A stretch of 64,000 nt of DNA, from the NCBI GenBank assembly GCA_019914995.1, contig CM034142.1, positions 6,757,513-6,821,512 of the forward strand, read 5' to 3'. The translations under genes were made by a program, and so were the position numbers. This document shows, piece after piece, positions 45,601 through 58,026 of the stretch. The DNA is from Acanthochlamys bracteata (Eukaryota > Streptophyta > Magnoliopsida > Pandanales > Velloziaceae). A model generated the notes under the pieces. It ran no database searches. It was not told the DNA's origin and worked only from the letters and a program-made list of their open reading frames with translations. The first letter of the stretch is position 1; the number at the start of each line of letters is the position of its first letter.

Positions 45601-48359
45601 TCCACTCCATGTTTGACTGTACAGCTGAAAAAATTCCAGATGCCACTTTTAGACATTAATGCTTTTATAACAAAAAGGAATGGAAACATAATTCAACCAT
45701 GTATGCTTTTCTCTATAAAAAAAGAAGTAATAAAAAGCTAGAAGATAACATGAAAATGCATATGGTCCAAATAATTATAATATATTAAGCCTAGATCGAT
45801 AACATACACTTCAATTATAGAGACTACAAAGTAGATGGTGAGAAATCCTAGAGCAGTAAATTAGCAAATCACTAACCTTTCTGATTTCCTATCGGCTGCT
45901 GGTGTTGTCTGTTAGCATAATTGGAGTATGATCTGTTAGACATTAGACTCTCAGCACCAGGTGCTTGACTAAGTTGGTTGCCCTTATATGCCACAGACTG
46001 TTGTCTAAATGAGTCCGCTGATGATGATGTGTCACTAGATTGCTGCACAGCTAGGCGAGTTGAGGAATGTCTCCTTACTCCAACAGGACCTACTTCACGG
46101 CGAATAGCCCCAACTGTCCCAGCCGATCTAGAACCTGTAGTTGGAAAATGAATGGGATCTGTAGATGAAGAATAAACCCCAACATCAGACTTTGTGTTGA
46201 CAGATGCTGTAGGCAGCTGAGAACAGACTTGTCCATCTCTCTGTGCCTTCGAATTTGTGTTTAATGAGCCTGACTGCATCTCTGCAGAGAAAATAGTGTG
46301 TTGACCTTTTTGGAAGCGAGTTTCTTTGTCATGAACACTGCCAGAACGATGAGGCCCCTCACTGTCTGGCTTATTGTCCTCTGATATTTTACTGGAGGAC
46401 TGCTTGTCATCAATCAGAATTTCAGTGGAGCTGCATAAAGAAAATAACTAAGTAGCAGGACATAACATGTTTTCATAAAGCAGAAGCATGAACTACATTT
46501 CCACATATAAAATAAGGATAAAGAAAAGTAACAGAATGGAAATTGGAAATGATGAAGTTATGAATGTAGCATATGCCCAGAAAAAAAGTAAAAGCAGAAT
46601 ACAAGTACTTGGCAAAGTGACTTAATAGTTTACCACATACATGGTCATAACTCTGCACTAACAATTGAAGGGAAAGAGAATATTGTCACAGTGTACATCA
46701 TAGATAGCCAGTTGGAAATATTGTCTGAAAACTTAGGAGATCAAAGAATTAGTAATGTATCATAAATTTAATGCAGCATATAAAATTGTCAATCTAACAA
46801 GAAGCTGTTTTAACATAATGGTATAGAAGCAACTTCCTCATTGCAAAACTTGGATCAACAAAACAAAGCAAAGATAAGTGAAAAGAAAACATACATAAAT
46901 CAGAATGACATGATTATCAATAGAAAGAAGCATGCTTAAGTGTGAAACCAAGTTGAAAATACCTGTTCTGTTCAACATTTGCTGCACCATCTTCATTGCT
47001 TGTAGTTGGGCGCTGAGATACATCCAGCTCAGTATCCTTATTAGCACTTTGGATTTGTCTGTTATCCCTTACTACACGAAATTGTTGGCTGATCCCTGTA
47101 CCTAGCCATAAACATCCATCAGAATTAAAAAGATAAAGAACATGTAAACGAAAGACAAAAGGCCAAGTCTAACATTTCCATAAGTGTTATTCTACAATTT
47201 GGAGTTCCAAACTTAAGGTCTTCAATACAAGGTTGAAACCTAACATATAGAGAGAAGAACGATCACCAAAAAATCAGCAAAACCATTTCACAAAACACTA
47301 AACAGAATTTTCCTTATACCAGATGATGAGTTCCTCTGGTAGCCACTTTTCCTGGAATTCCTATCCCATGGCATGAAAGATCTTGTCTTCTGTACATTAT
47401 TCTGAGCATGTTGAATATCAGTCATAATTTTTGGACCAGAGATTTGTAGCTGTCGAGAAAGTGAGCAAGATATAAGCATTTAAAAAGAATTAACAGAAAC
47501 AGTAACAGCAATTAAGTCACAGATTCAGAAGTAATAACAAAAGGAATAAGCGCATGCATTGAAAAATCATAAACTGCAGGCAAATTTACTTGCAAGAAGG
47601 AAAAAACAAACCTCTTTCTTCCTGTCCCTTCTCCTCTTCACTTCACGAAACGGATCTGATAAGATCAAAGAAATTGCACATAAAATCCGAACTCATACAG
47701 GAGATTTACATAAACAGCTTAAAAGTGAGCTAGAAATATTACTAATAAATTGGGGAAAAATCAGAATCAAACAATCAGCTCAATTTACTAAGCTGTCATC
47801 ATGATCCAAAAAAAATCGACCTTAAAACCAAAAGCACAGAAGAATTTCCCGCAAGAGAATAAAAATTGAACAATCATCTCAGTAACTGAACCTTGGTTGA
47901 CCAAAGTCTAAAGCAATTTCGTTAGGATCCATTAGAAATCAACCTAAAATCATAAAGAATTGATAAAATAATTAGATATTAAAAAAAAATAGCTGAATTA
48001 ACTAACTCAAAGAGTAACAATTGTAGAAACTTTGGTTACAATCTCTAAGTATCTCGTTAGGATCCATAGTAAATTAACCTAAAACCTTAGAAAATTTGAT
48101 TTAAAAAAGACAGATTGAAACAATTAGCTGAATTAACTGAAAAGTAGAAAGCGAAAAACAGTTGGAACCTTGGTTGAGCAATTTCTGAGCAGTTTCGTTA
48201 GGATCCATGTCAGACTCTTTAAGGGCAGCGTAGATATCAGCTTCAGAGTGATTCCCCACAATCTCCTTTATCGATTTTATCGTGTTCTGCACTCTCGGAA
48301 ATCACTCCTTCACCTTTCCCTATCCCCTTCACCTGCTGCTGCTGCCCTCCCCCAACCAT
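42699..48359 (-). CDS. GBF-interacting protein 1-like (GIP1_N/DUF1296), apparent frameshift in exon 1
   Basis: Ten exons fit in phase: 48169-48359, 47612-47655, 47320-47449, 46963-47095, 45877-46430, 45288-45645, 44763-45057, 44564-44650, 43555-44022 and 42699-43049. The product would be about 869 residues if one base of a T run (plus-strand AAA at 48,299-48,301) were absent. As read, the ATG frame (MVGGGQQQQVKG) runs out of frame just before VQNTIKSIKEIVGNHSE. That UBA-like GIP1 N-terminal domain ends near DPNETAQKLLNQ. A basic REVKRRRDRKKE stretch, Ser/Gln-rich low-complexity regions, the HHLRVPESERAGLMFGSFG motif, a Gln-rich tract and a Pro/Ala/Gln-rich tail follow. In Arabidopsis GIP1 binds GBF bZIP factors and enhances their DNA binding. 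The gene is otherwise complete, so the shift may be an assembly error. Confidence 0.85.
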
Positions 48360-49239
48360 CACTCACTACTACAACAAACAACTACAAGTGGTCTATATTT
48401 CGAACGCTCAGAAAGGAAACCCTTAGCTCTTCGGAGAAGTTGTCGGCGGCGGAGAAAGGGAACGAAGAGAGCGAAGGGAGAAGAAGAAAGGGCGGGGTTT
48501 TGATTGCGGAGAGAGAGAGCGAACGAGGGTTTTGAGAGAAATTGTGGGAGATTTTGGTTGAGTTAGATTTTGATTGATCGAGATACGAGAGCGTCACTGT
48601 ATCTGTTTTAGATATTTTGCAAGACGGGAACACACATTATTAATATAGTATTATTTGGTCCTTTTGATAAATATTTAAAAACTGCAAATTTCTTCACTAC
48701 AATAAATAAATAAAAATATATATATCTATAGACAAATCTTGAAAAAGAAATTTTTGAGCATTTGAAAAAAAAAACTATTTAGATTTATCTTTTACCAAAT
48801 TTTAGTTTTATAAAATTTATTTTTACAAATTTATTTTATATAGATACTGAAAGAGTCGTACGAAATTACGGGCATAATTATTTGACATTTTATTCTACAA
48901 ATTTTTTTATTAATTTTTTATTTTATTTTTAGTAAATCTTTACTAGTCTATAATTTATTTAAAATTTTTTTAATATATTAAAATTTTATTTTTTTACTAT
49001 TTATTACTTTTTACTCAAACGCTTATTTATTGAAAATATTTTATTTTAAAAAATTTATTAAATAAGTACTCTTCAAAAGCAACAAGATAAAATTCCAAAT
49101 TTATTTTTGAAAACATTTTAAATATACTTTTGATTTAAAATTTTCATTTAGAAAATATTTTCTGTCGTCCTTAAACTCAATTCTGATTCTAAAATTTAAC
49201 TAGAAATTTCTGATAAAAGTGAAATTTAATCCAACTCAA

Positions 49240-49460
49240 AATTATTTGGGAGTGCTTGTTGAAAAAAAAAAAAAAATTTTTTTAAAAATAAATCTTATTT
49301 TTTACTTAAAAAAATAAAAATAATTAATAAAAAAATTTTACGATATAGAAATTTTGGTATTTTTAAATTTTTTTCTAAAATTCTATAAAATATTCTACAA
49401 GCTTTATTAAAAAATATATAATTAAAAAATTAGAAAAAAATCTCTCCAAATATGCCCTTA
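49240..49460. repeat. MITE copy
   Basis: It has ATTTGGGAGTGCTTGTTGAA at the left and CTCTCCAAATATGCCC at the right, with the AT-rich family interior. Confidence 0.5.
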
Positions 49461-51229
49461 AATTTTTATAAATCATGCTCATTGCCTCTGGTGACCTAAG
49501 CTATTTCATTCACCATTTCCTAACGAATAAATTAAATAAAAAAATTCAGATGGTGTCGTTGTTTTTAAACATTTTTATTGACCTGAATCTCTGTAGAGAA
49601 TTTTTTAATAAACGAACTCTTTTAGATTTTCTTTTTTACGTTCATTGGTCAGATTTCTCGATCAGTCATTCAGATCCCCTGCTCCGTTCCAAACACGAAA
49701 CAGAGATATCGTTCTTATTAAATAGTCGTTAAAGATATGGTATCTTTTATAGATTTTATAATTTCCAATGAGTAGGAACCTCCTGATTTATAAGATCACT
49801 TGAAAGAGAAATGTGTTTTACTTAGAGCATATTTTTAATAAAACCGACTCCATTTTATCTATCTAGATTTTAAGCTCACTTAGTTTAATTACTATTTAGA
49901 ACTCAATTTTATTTCTACGATGAATTTCGCTTTCATTAAAATTTCACTCTAAATTTTATTTCACGCATTTTATTTTCACATAAATTTTTATTTTTACTAA
50001 GTCGACTTTTTATCAAACTTTATTTTTAGATGTCGGTTTCAAGCGCCTATAATTTTTATTTTTTTATCAGAATTATAGCTCCGCATACTTCACATGTAGA
50101 ACGATACTTTCAAGTTATTATACTTTACTTCTAATTCAATTCAAAAAATAAAAATTAAACTTTATTTTCAATGCACTTTAAAGAAAAATTAAATATAAAA
50201 TTGAACTTTATGTTCAACCTATTTTAAAAAAATTTACTTTTTATTTTTACTTTTTAAGTTACGTATATTTAAACAACATGCCTTTTATGAAGCTCATTTT
50301 TACAAAATTCACTCGTAATTAGAAACACACTCTTATCCGCAAATGTTCAAAACTGAATTTTTAAAAAATAAAATTATAAAAAGAACTTATTAAAAGGTGA
50401 ATATATAAAACTATTTTATAAAAATATATAAAATTATTTGAAAGTAAATTTTTATAAGAAAATTATTTCAGAATCATTATAAATACATATGTAAACAAGT
50501 AGAGAACCTTTTCAAGATCAAATTTGTAGATTTATAAAGTATATATTCGGAATCATATTTTATAGTTTTTAACTTTTCAACAAAAAAATATATACAATAT
50601 TGTAAAATAAAATTTCAAATTTCAAATATTGGTGAACTGTAAGCTATATAATTACAATACAAATTTTTCAAAAAATCATAAGAAATTTTCTAAAAAGTTT
50701 TTACTTTCAGAAATGATTATTTTAGTTCTAACAAAAATGTCAATAAAAGTTAGAGGCTTTAAGTATGTATTTACTAAATTTTAAACTAACTTAAAAAAAA
50801 ATGAGTTTATAAAAATTGAATTTAGTTTTACAGTGAGATTGGTAGATTGATAAAAAGTGAATTTATTTATTTACTTTTAAGTTGGAAATAATTTTTTATT
50901 TTAAAAGTTAATTTTTAAGAAAAACTGAGATTAATTTTTATATTTATTTTATTCTGAAAATGAGTTAAAAATTAAATTCTATTATGATATAATAAATTTG
51001 TCTTTTAACTTGAAGATATTTCCAATCCTTAAAGTGATTTAGGGCTTGTTTAATAACTTTAGTTCTATTAACTCTATTTTATAAAACTTACTTTTAAATA
51101 ATTTTCGAACACCTTAATATTAACTCCTCTAACTTTTTTCTTAACCAAGCAAGTCTACATATAAAAAAAAATCAGCACCATCCATCCAACAATTAAGGGT
51201 GGGGATAGAAGCACACCACATTCATAGAG

Positions 51230-51535
51230 GGGCACCCTTTACTTCAAATATTTTAAATTTAATTTCTATCATTATATATAAAAATTATAAATTAAAATTT
51301 TTGTGATAAAATATTAGCTCAATCAGATCATTAATCTAATTTAATCTATTTTTTGATTAAAAGATAATATATATATATATTATTTTTTTCTATCATCCTG
51401 ATAAAGAAATTAAACTGAAGTTGTTTCGTTAATCGATTGAGCTAATATTTGTAAAAATTTCAATTTATAGTTTTTTAAATCTAATCATAAAAATTAAATT
51501 TGAAGTATTTTAAATAAGAAATACCCTATGGGTGC
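51230..51535. repeat. Foldback (long-TIR) MITE
   Basis: The left arm (about 51,228-51,335: GGCACCCTTTACTTCAAATA ... TATTAGCTCAATCAGA) is matched by the reverse complement of the right arm (about 51,440-51,535). Shared landmarks are ACTTCAAAT, AAATTTAATTT and ATTAGCTCAATC. The two arms of roughly 85-95 bp flank a short loop of about 110 bp. This differs from the main MITE family. Confidence 0.65.
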
Positions 51536-52183
51536 TTCTAAGAGTGTGAAGTTTTCATATCCTCAAGCAATCCTTCTACACCATATCATGTATAGTTTTT
51601 TCAAGTTATAATTTATTTGGTAAAGTTTTTAACAACTAAATTAAAATTATGATAAATTTTATATTTTTAATTGATTCTTACGGTGGCTAAAACTTATAAT
51701 AAATTATATATCTCTTATTGTTCGAAGTAATTCAAAAGAAAATTTATTTCAATATCTCTACTGAATTTATCATTATTCATGTACAAAGTAGCGACTAAAA
51801 GACCATATACTTGAGCAAAATTATTCTAAAAAATCAATTATAAAACTAAATTTGTGAAAATAAATTGATAGCAAATATCAAAAATTATTTGAAGTCATCT
51901 AAAAGTAAAAATTCTGACAAAAAAAATCAGCTTAAAAAGTTACTTGAAGGGAAAGGTGAAGTAAATACGTCGACTATATTCTAAGTCCACTAATTCAGGA
52001 AATAAGTACCACACACCACACAGCAAGGTATTTCCGCAAAGATATATCCACGTGTCTCCCTTTTGCTTTCTCCAACCTGTTACCGCCTCCTCAACTGATC
52101 ATGGCCCCCACCATCTCTCTGTTTCTCATAAATAAAAGAAATTCTCCGCCACCCATTTTTCTTCTCGCCGTTCTCTCTCCGCC

Positions 52184-55100
52184 ATGGCTCTTCTCCGCCG
52201 CCGGCGAGCTGATTTCCGACCACCTGAACCTGCTGAGGAGCCGCAGAATCAGAATATCGGGCGTGGCGGCGGTGGCAGAGAAGAAGGAGAGAGGAGAAAC
52301 AACACCAGGAGCAGGAACAGATGTGGCTGTTTTGACAACTGTTGTTGGTTGATAGGCTGTGTATGCTCGTTATGGTGGATGTTATTGTTTCTATACAACG
52401 CGATGCCGTCGTCGATCCCTCAGTACGTGACGGAAGCGATTACTGGACCGTTGCCGGACCCTCCGGGACTTAAGTTGAGGAAAGAAGGGTTGAGAGCGGT
52501 GCATCCGGTTGTTTTCGTTCCCGGTATCGTTACCGGTGGATTGGAACTTTGGGAAGGACACCAGTGTGCTGATGGCTTATTTCGCAAACGGCTTTGGGGT
52601 GGAACGTTTGGTGAAGTCTACAAACGGTAATCTCAAACGTTTGATTTGATTGAATCCTTTATCTTTTTTTATTTATAAATATTTAATGAACGGAATGGTA
52701 AATGTTAGGACTAGAAGCTTCAAGGAGTTTTGTTACGAAAGTTTCTATTTTATTTGGTTTAGTTGGGTAATTAATGGTTTGTGGTTCTGACAACAGCAAG
52801 CTTGTATTCCGGCAGTTGTTATTATTGATAATTCTGCTTGAGTGGTATGCAATGGAAATTTGTGGAAGTCTTCCGACACGTGATTAAAATTTCATGTTTC
52901 AGACTAGATGGCTTTGTATAAATGCCAACAGACAATGATAAACGCATGGGCATGTTGATGTTAGGGGAGGAAGATAGACTTGTTGGAGGAGGTTTTTCAT
53001 GAATAAAGAATTACTCTGTCAATCTGTTTGATAGGATTCTCATCCTAGCTGAAACCATCATTGAGTCATTATTGGTATGTCACGTTTGACAGCATATGAA
53101 TGCTGCCATATCAAGGGTTCTACTCATAGTAGAGGAGGATAGGCTACTACAATGGCGTTTTCAAGGAAAAAAACAAAATTTTTATGAGTTGAAAGTTGAT
53201 TTTGTGGAGTTAGCTGGTGTTTTTATTTCGTAGTACCGCTCTAGTTTTGTGGAAATAGATAGGTAGCCAGGTATAGGAGTGTGCTTTGGTGGCGCATTTC
53301 TGTCATGAATTTTAGCTAGTGTGAACTAAGTCTCAAAAATTTTGGTGGAGGTGACTGTATTAATATTCGACCACTCTGAAAGTCTGCTTAGAACTAAGGG
53401 TGATGCAGCATACATATCCTAGCCTGTGGATCAAGAATGCAGTATGTTCTTAAATAGATCCTTTCCTGTAATCTGCGATAGCAATTTAGCTATTTTAAGG
53501 CCACTTTATCTTTAAGCTTACGTACTTATTAATAATATGGAATTCTTATGTCTCGAGCTACTATCCTCTCCTTTTGGGAGGCAATCCACCTATGGTGCTT
53601 TGGCTACGTGTTCGTTTCTGACTATCTGCTTCTGGAAAAATCGTCAGACCTTTATGCTGGGTTGAGCATATGTCACTAGACAATGAAACTGGATTGGATC
53701 CTCCAGGTGTCAGGGTCAGGCCTGTTTCAGGACTTGTGGCAGCTGATTATTTTGCTCCCGGTTATTTTGTTTGGGCAGTGTTGATTGCTAATTTGGCACG
53801 GATTGGATATGAAGAGAAAACCATGTACATGGCTGCTTACGATTGGAGATTATCATTCCAAAATACCGAGGTAATTTTTTTTTTCTTTTGGTTGCTACAT
53901 AAGTAGTGCGATTTCTGCAGTTCTCACCCTTTCAAGTTTGAAAGGGCATCTAGCTGTTGCACTTCACTCTTAATATTTCTATGCCATCTTTGTGGTTCGA
54001 ATTCTAATCCTACATATTCATGAGAATATTGATTTTATGCAGGTGAGAGATCAGACTTTAAGCAGGATTAAAAGTAACATTGAACTAATGGTGGCTACAA
54101 ATGGTGGAAAGAAAGTAGTAGTTATTCCACATTCGATGGGAGCTCTTTATTTCTTGCATTTTATGAAGTGGGTTGAAGCTCCTGCACCAATGGGCGGTAG
54201 TGGGGGTCCAGACTGGTGTCAGAGGCATATAAAAGCAGTCATGAACATAGGTGGCCCTTTCTTGGGTGTTCCTAAAGCTGTTACAGGCCTTTTCTCAGCT
54301 GAGGCCAGGGATGTTGCTGTTGCCAGGTAATCTCGAGCTGTTTTCTATTAAGCATTCACTACTTCTTCCTTTCCAACTCTTCGTTAACCAGAAGTTCATG
54401 TGTTTTAATTGTTTTATTAATCTGCATACAATATGTTGCCTAGTAAGGAAAATAAATCTAATTGAAATTTACTTGTTGATATAAATTTGTGAGAAGCTCC
54501 ATGTAAGATCTAATCGTGATTTGAACTTTGGCATGGGCCCATATAAGGTATACATGGAGATATACATATTACAAATTATACAGCAAAAGAAGCATTCTTA
54601 TTAATAAGTAATTTTCTGCACTTTACTAATGTAACAGACCAAATTAAAGAATGACACGCTCTCACATTGCAGGGCTATTGCACCTGGGGTATTGGATTCT
54701 GACTTTCTTGGTCTTCAGACCTTGAGGCACGTTATGCGCATGACTCGAACGTGGGACTCAACCATGTCAATGATTCCGAAAGGTGGTGATACAATATGGG
54801 GTGGTCTAGATTGGTCTCCTGAAGAAGGATATAACTGTACCCCTAAGAAGCAGAAGACTAATGATACAAACCTTCCACAAGATTCTCAAATGCCGAAACT
54901 TGTTGATTCTCAGTCGCACCAATCCCACTATGGGAGGATAATATCTTTTGGGAAGGATGTATCAGAAATGCATTCATCGAAAATTGAGAGGATAGACTTC
55001 CGGGTAAATACATTTTTTGCTAATAATTAGTTAGTCATTTGAAATTGCTCAGCACTTCCGGTAGTCATGTGTTTGTACTGGAAATACAGGATGCAGTGAA

Positions 55101-56252
55101 AGGTAGCAATGTTGCTCATTCAAATGCTTCATGTCGTGATATTTGGACTGAATACCATGAAATGGGTTGGGGAGGAATCAAAGCAGTAGCTGATTACAAA
55201 GTATATACCGCTGGCTCCATTTTGGATCTTCTTCATTTTGTTGCTCCTAAGATGATGCAACGTGGAAGTGCTCATTTTTCATATGGGATAGCTGATAATT
55301 TAGATGACCCAAAGTACCAGCACTACAGATATTGGTCAAATCCCTTGGAGACAAAGTAAGATAAAAATCTAGTTAGTTAATTATTTTTTTAATGTCTGCT
55401 TAGCTATTTTGCCTGCTAAAGTTTCTTATTGAAAACAAACTAGAACCTAAGATGATAGTAGAAAAAAAGGTTCTATATGATATTCTTCTTACAGGCATGT
55501 GATATATAGATGGTGTTTCATATTACTCTTTCCTTCTCATATCTGGCAGTTATCGCTTCTAAATCTATGTGTTTCTTGGATGTTGATTTGCACTTATTTC
55601 AGGTCCTTATGCTTTTGTACTAATAAGGAACCTTGCATTCCTCCCTCAATATTGAATCTGAACTCTTAGATAGTAATACTACAATTCAAGTTTGACTGCA
55701 TCGTTTAGCAGAGATTTGCATTTCACTTTGACTGAAAGATACTAACACTTATTGCCTGTTTTTTCCAGATTGCCTAATGCTCCTGATATGGAAATTTATT
55801 CACTTTATGGTGTGGGAATCCCTACAGAAAGAGCGTACATTTATAAACTCTCTCCCTCAGCTGAGTGCTATATTCCTTTCCAGATTGACACCTCAGCTAA
55901 TGGTGGATCTGATGGAAGCTGTCTGCAAGGAGGTGTTTACTTGACGAATGGGGATGAGACTGTCCCAGTTCTAAGTTCAGGCTTCATGTGTGCAAGAGGG
56001 TGGCGTGGGAGAACTCTGTTTAATCCTTCAGGTATCAAGACATACATCAGAGAGTATGATCATGCTCCTCCAGCCAATTTGTTGGAGGGTCGGGGCACTC
56101 AAAGTGGTGCGCACGTTGATATTATGGGCAATTTTGCTTTGATTGAGGACGTCATACGTGTAGCAGCTGGTGCGACTGGGGAAGATTTGGGCGGTGATCA
56201 GGTTTACTCTGATATATTTAAATGGTCCGGGAACATCGATTTACAGCTCTAG
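52184..56252 (+). CDS. PDAT1: Phospholipid:diacylglycerol acyltransferase 1
   Basis: Six exons join in phase: 52184-52626, 53648-53870, 54043-54326, 54673-55003, 55090-55355 and 55769-56252, totalling 2,031 nt (676 residues). The enzyme moves an acyl group from the sn-2 position of a phospholipid to diacylglycerol, making triacylglycerol and lysophospholipid, at the ER. It has a short basic N-terminus (MALLRRRRAD), one membrane segment around CCWLIGCVCSLWWMLLFLYN, the lid-region GGLELWEGHQC, the nucleophile motif PHSMG (Ser253), NGDETVPVLSSG near the acid residue, and a C-terminal His in GAHVDIMGN. Length and order match plant PDAT1. I chose the ATG at 52,184 because it precedes the family's RRR start; a frame from 52,101 is not homologous. 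Confidence 0.95.
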
Positions 56253-57990
56253 GTTCACTGGTAATTCCTCTTATCTTGCTTGACCTTTGAGAGTTTCAAA
56301 ATAATGTATTCTAGTAGCTATACACTTTGTAGGCTCGAAGAAAATAAACATCAGACCTATGGATAGTTGAAAAATGCTAAAGCTTGACCAGCACGCCAGA
56401 ATCCTTGCTCATAGAGAGCTTGGTCTTTGCTTTTGGCATAAAATCAAATTTCATACCTTCCACAAGTAGAAGACAAGTAGGAAGTGCCGACAGCAAACAA
56501 GCACACAGAATACAAAGATTTGCCTTGTTAGGAAACATGGAATTCACTGGATTGGTTATTATGCTGAATTAGCAACTACTAACTGTTGAATTGTGGGGCC
56601 AGAAGAATGTTATGCAACCCAATTCTGGATGTAGATTAAAAATGTTTTTCTTTCTTTTTTATCTAATGGCTCTTTTTTGAACTATTTTGCAGAGAATGAG
56701 AAATTTTTTCGTACTGTATGCTAACCACATGGAGGAGCTAAGGCAGTGCTATACAGCCCCTTGAAGAGCTTTTCCTTTTTTGCACACGACCCTGTGAATT
56801 TTCAGTCCTAGGTTCTCATGAACTAACTCCTTGCAGCAGATGGTGCTCCTTCTCCAGTGGCTCTGCGGGTGGCATTGAGTATCTTTCACAATCGCACTTC
56901 ATCTATCTCCCTTGCTAACTGAGTAGATGAATACCCGACCTACTAATTGCATCCTTCAACTGCTGTGTTCAGCTTGTACATATAAATTATTATCGTTTTC
57001 CTGGAAATGTAAATTTTACTCCTGTTTATTGTCATAAGCCAAAAGTAGAGGCCGTGTTGAACCTTTACGAAGGCACGGCAAAGAAATTTTGATCTTTGAT
57101 GCTTTGTATTCGTTCTTTAAATTATTTTTCACGTGGTTTATTGAATTGAATTGAATTGAATTGAATTGATGGGGAATTCAACTTGAATCTGTGATCTTAT
57201 TATTTCTCTGTAATCGGTTTCTTATGATGTGCACCTTTCGGTATGAATTACAATTTGGTTGATGTATTAGCAGTTATTACTGTTATTAGTTGGAATTTAT
57301 TCACATCACTCTGTAGAAATAAAATCTTGTGCAAATCATTATCTGGTACAGGACTTAAGAAGCCTTCAATATGTTATTATTTTGTTATCGACAAGATCAA
57401 GATCCAACAACACATCATTAGAAATTTCCATAGAAGACATGTTGTTATTTAGGGTGTTCGTTTTTTTTATATTGAAACTAAGTTATTAAAAATAAATTAT
57501 TTATGAGTTACTGAAATAGTCTTATATAAAATAAAATTAACTTTGTATTTATAAAAGAAGTAATATTTCATTCGGTATAGTTAAAAGTGAGCCGAAAATA
57601 ATTTGTTATTAAAAAAATTGAGTGATAAGGGTGGTGAAAATAATACTCTTAATGATAATTAGTTTTACTATAATATAAGTTCAATGAAATTCATTTTCAT
57701 TGCGAAGGTTTAGCGCCTTCATAAATCAATTCGCACAAATATTTGCATGAATTATTCTGCCAAAGTTGACCAACATATCTTTAAATTGACAAAAAAAAAC
57801 TTCATCTTTAACTGATCAATGAACTAGTACTGTTCCTTTATTCTTTATATACATAAACTAATCAATAAAAAATTATTTTGCTTTATCATATACATATGTG
57901 CAACTCATTCAGGTCCAAATTTGTAGACCCATGTTATAAAGCCTATACCTTGTATACTTCAAAAGAATGTGTTATTTGTACTTGGTTGCG
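56253..57990. other. 3' flanks of convergent PDAT1 and lipoxygenase genes
   Basis: The first 800 bp are probably PDAT1 3' UTR, possibly with a UTR intron (a TTTGCAG acceptor-like site near 56,692). The rest is AT-rich. A short (TTGAA)n microsatellite lies at 57,141-57,169. No gene is evident. Confidence 0.45.
57141..57169. repeat. (TTGAA)n microsatellite
   Basis: Nearly six perfect TTGAA units occur downstream of PDAT1. Confidence 0.9.
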
Positions 57991-58026
57991 AGTTGCTCTG
58001 CATCCCAAATTGCAGCTTCTTAAGCT

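Larger units (their letters stand above)
48640..52080. other. AT-rich spacer between divergent GIP1-like and PDAT1 genes
   Basis: No coding potential was seen. It contains a MITE copy (about 49,240-49,460), a foldback element (about 51,230-51,535), and otherwise unassigned AT-rich DNA. Promoters of both flanking genes must lie at its ends. Confidence 0.55.

Noticed and set aside
48170..48535. 121-codon plus-strand frame over the GIP1-like first exon
   Set aside because: Antisense to the conserved GIP1 N-terminal domain and made of Ser/Arg low-complexity sequence.
52101..52352. Upstream overlapping frame at the PDAT1 start
   Set aside because: Out of frame with the PDAT1 coding sequence and not homologous; the ATG at 52,184 gives the known N-terminus.
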